Shown piece by piece: positions 1-10,228 of a DNA stretch of 64,000 nucleotides. This DNA comes from Obelidium mucronatum. Taxonomy: Eukaryota > Chytridiomycota > Chytridiomycetes > Chytridiales > Chytriomycetaceae. Location: positions 124,001 through 188,000 of the forward strand of contig JAIVFH010000061.1 of assembly GCA_025765595.1 (NCBI GenBank), read 5' to 3'. The position numbers and the translations under genes were made by a program. The notes under the pieces are model-generated. The model saw only the letters and a list, made by a program, of their open reading frames with translations, ran no database searches and was not told where the DNA came from. Position 1 is the stretch's first letter; every line of letters begins with the position of its first letter.

Positions 1-1493
1 ATTTTGTATTAGAATCTGGAATGATAAACTTTTTGGACAGTGGAGGAATGCGCGCGATTGCTTCATTGACAGATCGAACTCATGATATTCCCGTGCTGGA
101 GTTTTCATTGGCTTTGATGCAATATGCTTTTGATGGTAACCTTTAAAAAAAATCGTTGAACAAGCTCAAAAAAAAAAAAAATCACAGCGGCACAATTGAA
201 AGGAGTACACAGAGATATTGCAATCGGGTACCTCAAATCTCTGCTTCTCCAAATCGACTTGTTTTCTCCGAAAGACCAACGAGGTGCTTTTGAAACACAC
301 ATTCAAAAGTTTCTTCGAGCCCTCCAACTGCAGCAGCAACAACAACAGCAACAAGCATCCAAATCAAAACAGGGAGCATCGCAGGAACAGTCTGGCGTCC
401 ATCCGTCACACCCACCTGCACAGCAACCATCCGTGAAAAAGCATTTCGGTGGCGGTTCAGAAGACATGGGTGTGATTACTATCAAGACTCCAAAGATAGA
501 TTCCAGGCACGAAGTCAGTATCATTACTCCTCCTTCCGGCGGTCCATATGGATGGCGGAGACGTATCGAAACAATCGACGCCACATGGGACTCCAATTCC
601 TTCACTGTTGGGGAAGCCAAAGATTGCGCCTCTCACTGAGACTGGGAATACTAAAGACATCAGTACGATTTCAATTTTTTACAATTTGTTTAATATGGTA
701 TTCAGCTTAATCCTTTTGTTTCAAAAAAAGCAATCACAGTTCCTCAAACTGCAAACAGTAGTAGTAGCCCGGACCCCAAAATAGAAACAGACACTTTAGC
801 ACCGCTGATTAAAATGCTTACATCTTTTGATGCCGGTGTTCGCGCTGAAGCCGTAGTTCTCGTCCGGAAACTAGCTTCCCGCCGAGAAATCGGTGAAGAC
901 GTTTGTTTACGTTTGACTGAACATTTGATACCGCTCATGGATGAAGAAGACGACCATGTGCAAGTGAATTGTTGTATTGCCATATTGAGCATGTCTACAG
1001 ATGGTGAATGAATGACTTGAAAAACACTGTTGTTCTTTAACAGAACTCAATTGTTGTATTTATATAGCCAAGAAACGGGCGGTTATGTTTAAGCAAGGCG
1101 TGATTGAAGCGCTCTTGAAGAACCTTTACGATTACAATGTTTCTCTTTTGGAACAAAGTCTGAAGGCATTACGGTGTTATTCTGATGAAGGTACCTTACT
1201 TAACTTAAAAAAAAAAACTCGACTCGCTTTTTTTTTTTACGTAATTGGTAAAAAAAAAAAAACTTGAAAACCGATTAGAACTATATTGCAAGACAATGCT
1301 ATCTTGTAATGGAATACGATTGTTTCGTATGCTTGTCTTTTCCCATCAAACTGGAATCCAGCAAAACGCGAAATACTGCTTTGATCAACTCATGAAGCGT
1401 GGAGGGAAAAATGCTGTTGCAGAGGCAAGCATGATAATGAATGCTGATCCTTGGGAAAGTGTAATGAGGAAATGGGATGCGATGGACCTTTGA
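1..1493 (+). CDS. Armadillo-like helical repeat protein, 3' part (5' end outside window)
   Basis: Five or six exons join into one reading frame: up to 135, 188 to about 545, about 548-662, 731 or 740 to 1003, 1068-1190 and 1279-1493. All introns have GT..AG ends. The protein is a series of amphipathic helices with ARM/HEAT character (for example HLIPLMDEEDDHVQVN and GVIEALLKNLYDYNVS). They are interrupted by a polyQ tract (about 330-355) and a Ser/Pro-rich linker. It ends with WESVMRKWDAMDL before TGA. The reading frame changes by one base near 545 with no plausible intron, so a single-base assembly error or real frameshift lies in the linker. The helices loosely resemble the ARM-type regions of ELMO or formin FH3 proteins, but I cannot assign a family. 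The role is probably a scaffold or adaptor (inference). Confidence 0.6.
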
Positions 1494-1669
1494 CATGCGG
1501 TTGTTTTTTTTTTTTTTTTGAAATATTTATGAGAAAAAAATTACTGCCTTTGCCGCTTTTGCCGCTGGTGATGTGCCGTTTGAGTGCTTTGAAAATTTCT
1601 ATAAAATCTATGTTGCGCCATTTCTGATAAGGCCCGAAAAAAGTTAACCTAAAACCAGCCAATAAGAGT

Positions 1670-2365
1670 ATGTCTATTATTCCAGCGACTTGGGAAGAGC
1701 TTAAAGACAACTCCAAGCTCACATACAAGGACTACAAGATCATCACTGAGCCTGAAGAGCCGAAGGCTTGGAAAGGCAGCTCTATGACTGCCTCCACGGT
1801 TCTCCTGCTATGCCTCGGAGTCCTTCCATTTGGAGTTATTTGCATGATGATTCTGGGTGCTACGAACGCAGGGTTCACATCAGTTTGGGTGAGTCTTCAT
1901 TCACCTTCAGTGTGATCGATTTTGCAATCAAAGAAGATAAAAAAAACCGCTAAACATGCTTTACATCTCAACTGCAGAATGCTGCCGATTGTGCCATCCT
2001 TGTTGCTTTCAACGTCTTCAAGTTCTTCGCCGTTCAGCGTGCAGCACCTGGCTGGATAACTACTTTCATTTACCTGCACTTTGCAAACTGTATCTTGTTT
2101 GTTGGATTGACGATTGGTGGATTTGTGGAAGCAAGCCATAGAGGGAAACCTTGCCATTCAATACTATATTCTACTTGTCCTTGAAGATGTAGTGGGTATT
2201 GGCTTCACGTACTTTATGATCCGTCTAGCCATCAAGCTGAGAAATCACGCGGTGGATTTGAGACGGCTGGTAAAGGCCGCCAAACAGGCCCAGGCTGAAG
2301 TAGCTGCCGCTGCCAAAGCTGCCAAGGAGACTCCAGAGTCAACCTCGGTTGTAATTAATGCATGA
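1670..2365 (+). CDS. Four-TM membrane protein of unknown function (one apparent frameshift)
   Basis: Exon 1 (1670-1888) starts MSIIPATWEELKDNSK. It carries TM1 and ends at GTGAGT. Exon 2 starts at 1978 after CTGCAG. Four hydrophobic segments can be read: TVLLLCLGVLPFGVICMMI, DCAILVAFNVFKFFAV, WITTFIYLHFANCILFVGL and ILLVLEDVVGIGFTYFMI. A basic/Ala-rich cytosolic tail (KAAKQAQAEVAAAAKAAK) follows. The frame shifts by one base at a GGG run near 2143. Removing one G restores a continuous protein running into the fourth TM segment, so this is probably a homopolymer error. Topology resembles small tetraspanning fungal membrane proteins, but no family is recognised. Its neighbour 225 bp downstream is another multi-TM protein (RTA1-like). 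Confidence 0.6.
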
Positions 2366-2527
2366 CCTCGTCCCTGTTCTGGGTTTCATGATACTTGAAA
2401 ATAAATCATCTTTCTATAATTGTGAATTCAGGTCTTTTGTGAGAAGATTGTTATCGGTTATCAAGTGTGGAACAAACTGGTGGTCACGTGATCTGGAGAT
2501 CCTGCTTATAAATTTGAGAATTCATCT

Positions 2528-2535
2528 TATAAAAA
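2528..2535 (+). promoter_or_regulatory. TATA-like element upstream of the RTA1-like gene
   Basis: A TATAAAAA motif lies about 55-60 bp before the ATG at 2590, in the short gap after the preceding gene. It is the only TATA-like match in that gap at this spacing. Confidence 0.4.
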
Positions 2536-2589
2536 GGTCTGGCGTCGAAGCAAAGACATGGAAATAAAACTGACAAACTAAGTGTACCA

Positions 2590-3520
2590 ATGGATCCGTC
2601 ACTTCCTCAACAGCTTCCCGATGGAACATGGAACTACGCAGCAAGTCCTTTTGGAATGCACCCAAACACGAACCTTGCCATCATGGGGGCAACTGTCTTT
2701 GCACTCCTCTTCCTCACACACGCGATTCTTGCCATCATTTACAAGACAAAGTACATGATCGCAGCAACAATCGGCTGTGCTTTGGAAACTATCGGCTACA
2801 GTCTGAGAATCCTGGCTATTGACGACCCCTTCTCGACCCCGAAATTCTCTGTCCAAGTAGTCTTGATTATCATTGCACCTATTCTCATGGCCGCCACACA
2901 ATACGTGATGCTCGAAAAGATCATCCACTATTCTTACCCTGAAGCCAGTCCAGTTAAACACACCTTGATCACAAAAGTCTTTGTCGTGAGTGACGTTGTC
3001 ACATTCTTTGTTCAAGCCGGAGGCTCCATCATTTTCAACTCGCATCCCGAGAAAACTGAATTGGGTGTTCAAGTGCTGATGGTTGGTCTTTGTATCCAAA
3101 TGGTTTCATTTGCCGTATTCCTCGCACTTGCCATGGTGTACTACAGTCGTGCCCTCAAGATTGAACAAGGAAAGGCGGGAATGGTGCTGATGGGGAATAC
3201 TCCTGAGCCGCCTGCTGAAAAGTGGAAGAGAATTTTCGCAACTTTGATGTTTACTTCGGGGCTTGTTTTTATTCGGTCCGTTTTTCGTGTTGTTGAGTTT
3301 GCAGACGGATTCAGTTGAGTATACTTGTTTTCAAAGAAACAAAAAAAAAAAAACTAATCGCGCTCAATGATCAGCTGGTCCGATTGCAAGAAACGAAGCG
3401 TTTGTTTACACTTTTGATTTTGGGCTGATGACTTTGACAATGTTGAGCTTTGTTGTTGTTCATCCTGGTGCAATCTTGAAACCTCGCGGTGGGCATTCTG
3501 TTGGCCAAACAGTGTGCTGA
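2590..3520 (+). CDS. RTA1-like seven-TM lipid-translocating/stress-resistance protein
   Basis: Two exons (2590-3313, 3375-3520) join in phase to give 289 residues plus stop. The protein starts MDPSLPQQLPDGTWNY and has seven hydrophobic segments. It carries RTA1-family landmarks: an early 'ALETIGYSLRIL' segment, 'APILMAATQYVMLEKII' in the middle, and 'FIRSVFRVVEFADGF' followed by 'EAFVYTFDFGLM' and a final 'VVVHPGAIL'. Family members (Rta1/Rsb1/Pug1 types, fungi only) sit in the plasma membrane and are linked to lipid flipping, sphingoid-base export or resistance to toxic compounds. The substrate cannot be told from sequence. The length and the position of the arginine and glutamate in TM6 are usual for the family. 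Confidence 0.88.
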
Positions 3521-3653
3521 AAGATCATACCACAATTTGCACTAAACACCTTATGATTATCTTTCTTTCTGCAATATGCCTCGTTGAAAAATAAAAAATG
3601 AGTCGAAACAAGTTTAATGTGACGGATCGAGTTATAGAAAACGCTGTGGCGTA

Positions 3654-6600
3654 TTAATTGTCGCTTTCTTCATCCGATTGTTGCTGGCTGGCCATCATCA
3701 TGTCAATTCGCTGTTGTAACAAACCACGGTCAAAGAAAGTCTCATGCGGACCAGATATTGATCTCCACTTACCCTCTTCATTCTCTGCTCCTCATCTTCG
3801 ACTGCCCGTGAATCCAAAGAGACGCCATGTATGTTACCCCCTTTCAAAACAACATCGACATCTTCTTGAGTGATTTTGTCATCCGTTCCACCACGGCTAT
3901 TGCTTTTCTCACTGTCTTTCCCCCCTGATTCAGTCATTCTTCCGAGCTGCGCAATTACTTCAGGAGCATTTATAGCTTGGGGTAGCCAGGAGTGGAGGGA
4001 TGATTCGTGTATCGCAAAGTATGTGCAGACCATGGCGAGTTTGGAAATGGGGACTGCATCTCGAGTTGCGTCTTTTGCCACTAAACGGTACAGAAGTCGC
4101 TTATGTTTTGCTTATTGTGGTGTTAAATTGATTTGGCATGGAAGCGAAAAAGAGTAATATACCTTGAATTCCATTCATAAGCTGTGACAATGCTTCATCA
4201 AAGTCTTCAAATTGCAGAAAGCCCGTTTCTTGGTAATCAAAGCGTTTCAAGCACATTGTCATAAATTTTACATTTGGCTCGATTTGTTTGTATATCATGT
4301 GCAAGAAGTGTTCGTCCAAAATCTGAATACTGTATTTGTTCTTGCTGTATGCCGTAAATTCGAGCTCCATAGCTTCATGTACTTCACGCTGATTTTTAGG
4401 AAGATTAGTTTGTTGATGGTCCCCAATGCAGAAATGTTAAATGACAACTTAACAGGTCTGCATGGATATAAAATGCTCAAAACTTGACGATACTTCATTG
4501 GAGTGAACGGACTACCGTCGTTATATTTCGCAAATAGTTTCCTCGCGTCGTAAATATACTTCCACGTGATATCTTCCATTCCACACAAGTGACGGATAAA
4601 AATGGCAACGTTCAGGTTGGATGATTCGTATTTAGACAAAGCCGTAAAGAGATCATGAATCGCTTTCAAGGCAACCTCTTGGATTTGATACCGTTGAATG
4701 AAAAAGTCGTAGAAAAAGTCGGTGAAACTCATGTAAGACGCTTCGTCGTCTCTATTCGCGATTTCGTCCACCTTTTCTTCGTAGACAATGCGGGCCTCAT
4801 ATACTTCCTCAATATAGTCAAGAGTTCTCTCCAAATTAAATATTCGAGTATATTTGGGCTTGTACCCTTGGCGAGAGTCATAATATTCTTCCCATACCAT
4901 TTTCATGGACTTGGTAACCTGTGCAAGTTTTGATCGGCGCTTCTTCCAGGTTGAATTAAAACAGAGAACGTACCAACAATTGCTCATCCTCTCCTTCATC
5001 CAACTCTTCTGAGTCAGACCCGTCTTGGTGAAACGCAGATTGGACTTTTGGAGGCTTTTCGCCTGGGCGGCAATGGCTTCGAAGCTTTAAGCCCGGCCTT
5101 ACAAATCGAATATGAGTTATGCTTTGTTTCAGAGCGATAGGTTCCATAGATCCGAGTTTATGAGGACAGCATACGGTCTGAGTTTTTCTAATTAACTAAC
5201 AATTTACAGTACCGTTTCGCGACGTACCCGCTCACCGCATTTTCCACAGTAGGGAGCATGTTTCCATGGCTTGAAATTTATTCCACCGTCTTCGGAATAA
5301 TGAAGCTTTTTTGAAAGATGTTAGTAGAGCTATGGAGATACAGTAGGATTCCTCTCCTACCACGGTCGAGTAACATCTCAGAGCATTATCAGCAGTCCTT
5401 TGAATGGTCTTTTTATCCGAGCTATATGTAGAGGCTATTGTTTTCAAACTCGTTGTGTGGGACTTCAAGAGCCGTTGCTCCTCTAGAAGGTCAGAAACAC
5501 GCTTTCTAAACCCTGAAACAAGTTCATGAAGCTAAGGACAAAAATAATTATGGTGAAAACGAATCTGACAGTGATGATGATGTTGTTGCACTTACCTCCA
5601 ATGCATATGACGCCTCTCGTTCTGCTTCGCTTATAACAATCCCACTTAGAATTTCCTTCTTCTTCCGCAGTTGACTTAAAGCCATTTCAAAGTCATCCAA
5701 CTGGTAATTCAAGATTTCTGCGAATTGCTCTTGAAGGCGCTCGGCTTGGTAAATGTCATATTCCACCATTCCCTATTGTTTGATTTCAATTCAAAATCAT
5801 CTGCTGGCGTTTCGATCATTGCAATACAACGGGTTGAAACTTACGACTGAATCAATCATAAGCTCTACTTTGTTCTTTTCGCGTTCTTCGAGAATGGAAT
5901 CTATTGAGATAGCAATCAGATCGCCCCATGATATTTCAAAAAAAATTAACCTGGAGCATCGCTGTATGCCGATTTAAAAACAGTCAACTTCTCAATAATA
6001 CTGTTTTTTTGGGCCAGAGTTGTCTAAGAGTATCGAGGATGAGATTCAAACAACGCCTAAATAAAACAGGCTTAGCCACCTGAAGCTTCTCGATTTCACT
6101 CTTTAAGCTATGTTCATTCGCCACGTGAAAGTAGCTGGCTTCACCCTTTTCAAGTTCGTACTTATGACATTGATCTTCCAATGATTTGATTTTCTCAAGA
6201 AGCTGTTGGTGCTTCAGCTGATGGTCGGTTATATCTTGCCTGGAAACAAAAATATAAAAGTTTAGTGGTTCTATCAGTACTTCGAGAGACTTACTTTAAG
6301 GCCATATTCTTTTTGTACAAAATCTGCAGGTCGTGATCTCTGAATCGGATTCTTTGTTGCAATTCAGCAAGAGATTCTGTCGCTTTATCTGCCTCTTCCT
6401 GTCTGAACGCATTGTCATTTTGAAAACGCGTTTTTGAATCGTTGTGGTAGTTTTTTGTTGTACCTGGCTTCATCCACCCGTCCAGCAGCACAAAAAAAGG
6501 GCACTCGTTCCACGTATGGGTCCTTATCGCATGAAGTCAAATTCTTTGAATACACGCTTCGATACATCTCGTCTTTTAGGATTGTCACAATCGGCGCAAA

Positions 6601-6726
6601 GTTTCCGAGGTATGGAATAATCTCTTCAAGCATGTTAAAACACTCTCTAATCCGATTCTTTTCGGGAGATTTCTGATATTTATCGAATATTTCTTTGAGA
6701 TGGACCTCAGTACATGATGACTGCAT
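3654..6726 (-). CDS. TSNAXIP1-like coiled-coil protein (flagellar/ciliary type)
   Basis: About twelve exons read on the minus strand from MQSSCTEVHLKEIFDKYQ (6726) to SDEESDN-stop (3654). The N-terminal part, with 'ECFNMLEEIIPYLGNFAPIV' and 'LKDEMYR' followed by 'VLLDGWMKPG', matches the layout of the TSNAXIP1 N-terminal domain. Long coiled coils follow. Next come a possible zinc-binding stretch (CGKCGER joined to TVCCPHK across an intron near 5200) and a C-terminal helical region with an EF-hand-like 'RFDYQETGFLQFEDFDEAL'. TSNAXIP1 family members are found in flagellated organisms, which fits a zoosporic fungus. One base too many in a T7 run (6492-6498 on +) breaks the frame between 'RVPFF' and 'VLLDGWM', probably an assembly error. 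Assignment to TSNAXIP1 is by pattern and is not certain. Confidence 0.65.
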
Positions 6727-6989
6727 GTTTGGTTTTGTGACAAGTGTGTGTATTTTTTGTTTTAGCCAACTGCCCTATGATGCCGCTGAATCCCGAATGC
6801 GTCGTGGATCCTTTGAATCTATACCTTGAGACCGCGGGGGTATTCTTTGCCGATCACCATGGTTGATTCCCTGTGGTCCAATCTGACGAGCTGCCATTAG
6901 TTTTCAGAAAATTTCTATTTTTCGTCCCATTGTTGTCCTTTTTTCCACAATATTCTTTGTTGCCCTTACTGCAATCCTATCCAAAAATT

Positions 6990-9522
6990 ATGGCAACTAC
7001 TACATTCGGGCAGTGTCTCTGGGTAAGCCCCCTTATATCCCTAAACTCCTTCACCCATCGTGGTTTGAACGGTTACGTTTCGACATAGCAAAAGGCGTTC
7101 CGGGATTTTCAAATTACAAATTACATCATTCTTATTATACAAAAAAAAAATACGTATTTATTCTTTATTAATATGATTGTTGCTCACTTGTAGGACCAAT
7201 GGAAAGAGCTCGAAACTTACACTTCGGAATCAACGGACCTGATGATGAGCATCAACGAGTTTATGAAAAGCCGTGCTGAAATCGAAGCGAATTATGCCCA
7301 TCAGATTCAAAAACTGGTGAAGCCCCATAAGGACGAGATTGCAAAGAAGAGTGCCAAGGGTGGTTTGAGCTCGAAGATTCTAATGGAGAGGTAAATTTCC
7401 TACGTTGGAGGAGGAGAAGGGGGGAAAGCCGCGTTTTCTAAAGAACCAAGGGCATTTCCTTGATATAGCTCTTTAGGCAAGGCGTGGGTGCAGATTTTAA
7501 ATGAAGCTGACAATGTGGCTACAATTCACTTCGGAACATCTGACAAAATTAACACGGAGTTGAGAAAAACAATTAAATATCAGTCTCAAGACAATGAAAA
7601 GAAATTCAAGGAGGTGTGTAACCAGGAAGGGAATTGTGTGGCTTGTTTGAGTTCTGAAAGCACAGACTGAATGCAAAATCATTAGAAATTCGATAAAATT
7701 AGAAAAGCAACCGCAGAGCTGCAGGCTCAAGTTGTTGCGATGGAGAAGGTAGCCTTGAGATTCCTTTTCTGCTTGCGATCACAATTCTGACTGCAAAATA
7801 GCTTCATGACAAGTTTGAGTATGAGAAGAAAAACATGGAGGCTGCAAAAGCATACCATTTGAAAGTATCTGCAAATAAGAACTCAACACAGAAGGAGATT
7901 GAAACAGTGAGTATTTTTGGGGTTGGGGGGGTTTTTTGGTTTGTACCTGACAGCTTCAATCTTTAATGTAAGGCCAAATACGACGCAGAGAAAAAGGCAA
8001 TTGCAGCAAGTGACGCGATGGCATTCTATCAAAAATCGATTGGTTGTGAACTCTATTATTTTTCTTGGCTGTTCTACTGATGCCATCCTTACACCAGTTG
8101 AAACAAACGAAAAGAAGACAAAGCACTTCACAGCCGTCCTCCCAGCCATACTCAATGTGAGTAAAAAAACATCTTTTGTCAAAATACTATCGCATGCGTG
8201 ACGTGCTAATCGCAATTTGCGGAATAATTTAGGAAGTCCAAACAGACAACGAGAACTTCTGCATCCGTGCCACAAAAGTCGCGCTGATGCGCTACTTTGA
8301 GCTTTTCAGCACAATTGTTCCAATGTATATTCAAGGCCACGAAGAGCTTAGCACAGTCTTCCAGGAGGTGAACGCAGACCGAGATTCTGAGTTGGTCGTT
8401 TCGATGCTTAAATTAGACGAGGAGTTCCCTCCTGCAGATTACACCTTTGAGGAGAAGGCAGTTGAGTATATATGCATGTTTTTTCAAACTTCTTCATTGA
8501 CTGGGCGAATTCTCAGCTTGCCCGAGATGCAAACTTTAAGCGTCCTGGAGTTCAAACAAAACCAGGCACTACTGCTCATTCGCGATCGGCTACCGAAACT
8601 CTGCTCGACGCGGTAATATGCCTTTTTTTCTTTTTTTTTTTTTTTTACCGCTTTTCGTTATCCCTAAATGTCACAAAACAGGATGATGATGACTCGATTC
8701 TCGCACAACCGCCAAAGAAAGCAAGAAAGCTCGCAGCGGACCGGGTCAAAGCATTTGAAAAAGACATAGCCGAGAGCGAAAAAAAGAAGCAAGCCGTAGA
8801 GTCTCTTCTCGCAGTTTGTGCTGCAAAGGTTGAGTTTATCCAAATCATGCAAAGGTCTCTTAAAAAGATTTGTATCCAAAATGTAGGCATCTCCTGACCC
8901 CAAACAAGTATCCGAGCTGACATTCCAGAAGGAGACGTTAGAAGTGAAGCTCAGTAACTGGGGACTCAGAAAACACAAGCTTCAAAGTTTCATTGCTTCG
9001 GTTGATAAAGCTGCACCACCTGAACTTCCCGCGCATCTAAGTGGCAAAACAGTGCAGCCAATTGTCACAAGTCCAGTGTCATACAGTGCCGGACCTGTTC
9101 TTTCAAGCCCAACAAGTAACGAAGGAAAGTTTGCAAGTAGTCCTTCGAATGCCACTGCACCATCGGCGACTGCAGCAACCCCTGGTTCAGTGGATGCTCA
9201 TTCCACCACGGCAGTATCTGGATCTGAAACGAGTGCTTGGGGAGGAAATGGAGGAAGCAATTTGGGAGGTATCAAGAAAGTGGGGAAAATGATTTATGAC
9301 TTTCAAGCAGCCCCGAATTCTCAAGAAATCTCAGCAAATATTGGAGACGACGTCGAAGTGCTAGAAGAACAAGATGATGGTTGGTGGAAAGTTAGAGTAT
9401 TCTCGAGTGGAGAGTGGAAAGAGGGTCTGGTGCCAGGGTAACAAAAAAATACTTGACCTTAGCCTCAGCTTTTTTATTGATAAATGAACGCAACAAAAAA
9501 TAGGAGCTACACCCAGGTTTAA
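6990..9522 (+). CDS. F-BAR and SH3 domain protein (syndapin/Bzz1-like)
   Basis: About ten short exons begin with MATTTFGQCLW (6990-7022) and end at TAA 9522. The N-terminal half is an F-BAR domain: 'EFMKSRAEIEANYAHQIQKL', then 'SLGKAWVQILNEADNVATIH' and long coiled coils 'KFDKIRKATAELQAQV'. A basic linker (QPPKKARKLAADR) and a Ser/Thr/Pro-rich low-complexity stretch follow. The C-terminus is an SH3 domain from 'MIYDFQAAPNSQEIS' through 'DDGWWKVRV' to 'EGLVPGSYTQV', whose last residues lie on a separate small exon after 9502. Such proteins bind and curve the plasma membrane and recruit actin regulators through SH3 at endocytic sites or at the septum. Domain order fits syndapin/PACSIN or Bzz1-type proteins; which one cannot be settled here. 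Confidence 0.85.
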
Positions 9523-10228
9523 CACTATTGGCTTAATACCATTCTGTTTGGAGTTTGAGTTTTTTTTTTCGCAATTAGCATTTGTCTTCTAAAATGATAT
9601 AAATTGAGCATTTACGACATATAAAATCTTCTTATGCTCTCCTTATGGCACTCTTGGGCTGCGTTCAAAGTGTTTGTCGGCGTGTTCTCACTTCTCACTT
9701 CTGAGTCGCAAGAAGAGGCGACGCTGAGAACACGCCGACGGACAGTTGCGGATTCCTAAGGCGACGACGATGACTTGTTCGACTGATTTTCCTCTTTTTT
9801 CCTGGCGACAAGAAAAAAAGAAAATTTGAATTGCTGCATTGCACCCAAGTGCCCAACGTGAGTGTCTCCCTCTCTCTTGCCGTGCTTCCATGCTTCGAGG
9901 CCCTGCCATGAGGCATTCGGATGGGCGATAGAGCGATGCGATCGTGTCGATAGCGTGCGCGCGCAGCGTGTCTCACGGCCATCCAATTTGATCGCATCGA
10001 CTTCGGAAGGATCATGCTTGAGATCAAAACGCCTTTCATCCGACACTATCGTTCATTTCATACCATACTAACTATCTTCTTTCACTCTATGGCACTGGCC
10101 TTGTGCGCGCTAATTGGACAAGCAGGAAGTTCAAGACTATCTCGAAAACCAGTCCAATCCATCTCCAGTATCTTGAATCGTTCGCCATCATTCTGCCTTT
10201 GTTTTGAATCATAACTGATCCAGAAGCA
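9523..10228. other. Intergenic region containing a long hairpin
   Basis: No convincing coding exon was found. The stretch holds A/T-rich 3' flanking DNA, then a perfect inverted repeat at 9676-9739 (separate entry), and a GC-richer segment (9880-10020) that is probably upstream sequence of the STAND gene. Confidence 0.5.
9676..9739. repeat. 15-bp perfect inverted repeat with nested small hairpin
   Basis: GTCGGCGTGTTCTCA at 9676-9690 is exactly complementary to TGAGAACACGCCGAC at 9725-9739. The 34-nt loop itself contains GTCGC..GCGAC. It could form a nested cruciform or RNA hairpin. It is not next to a recognisable RNA gene. Confidence 0.75.
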
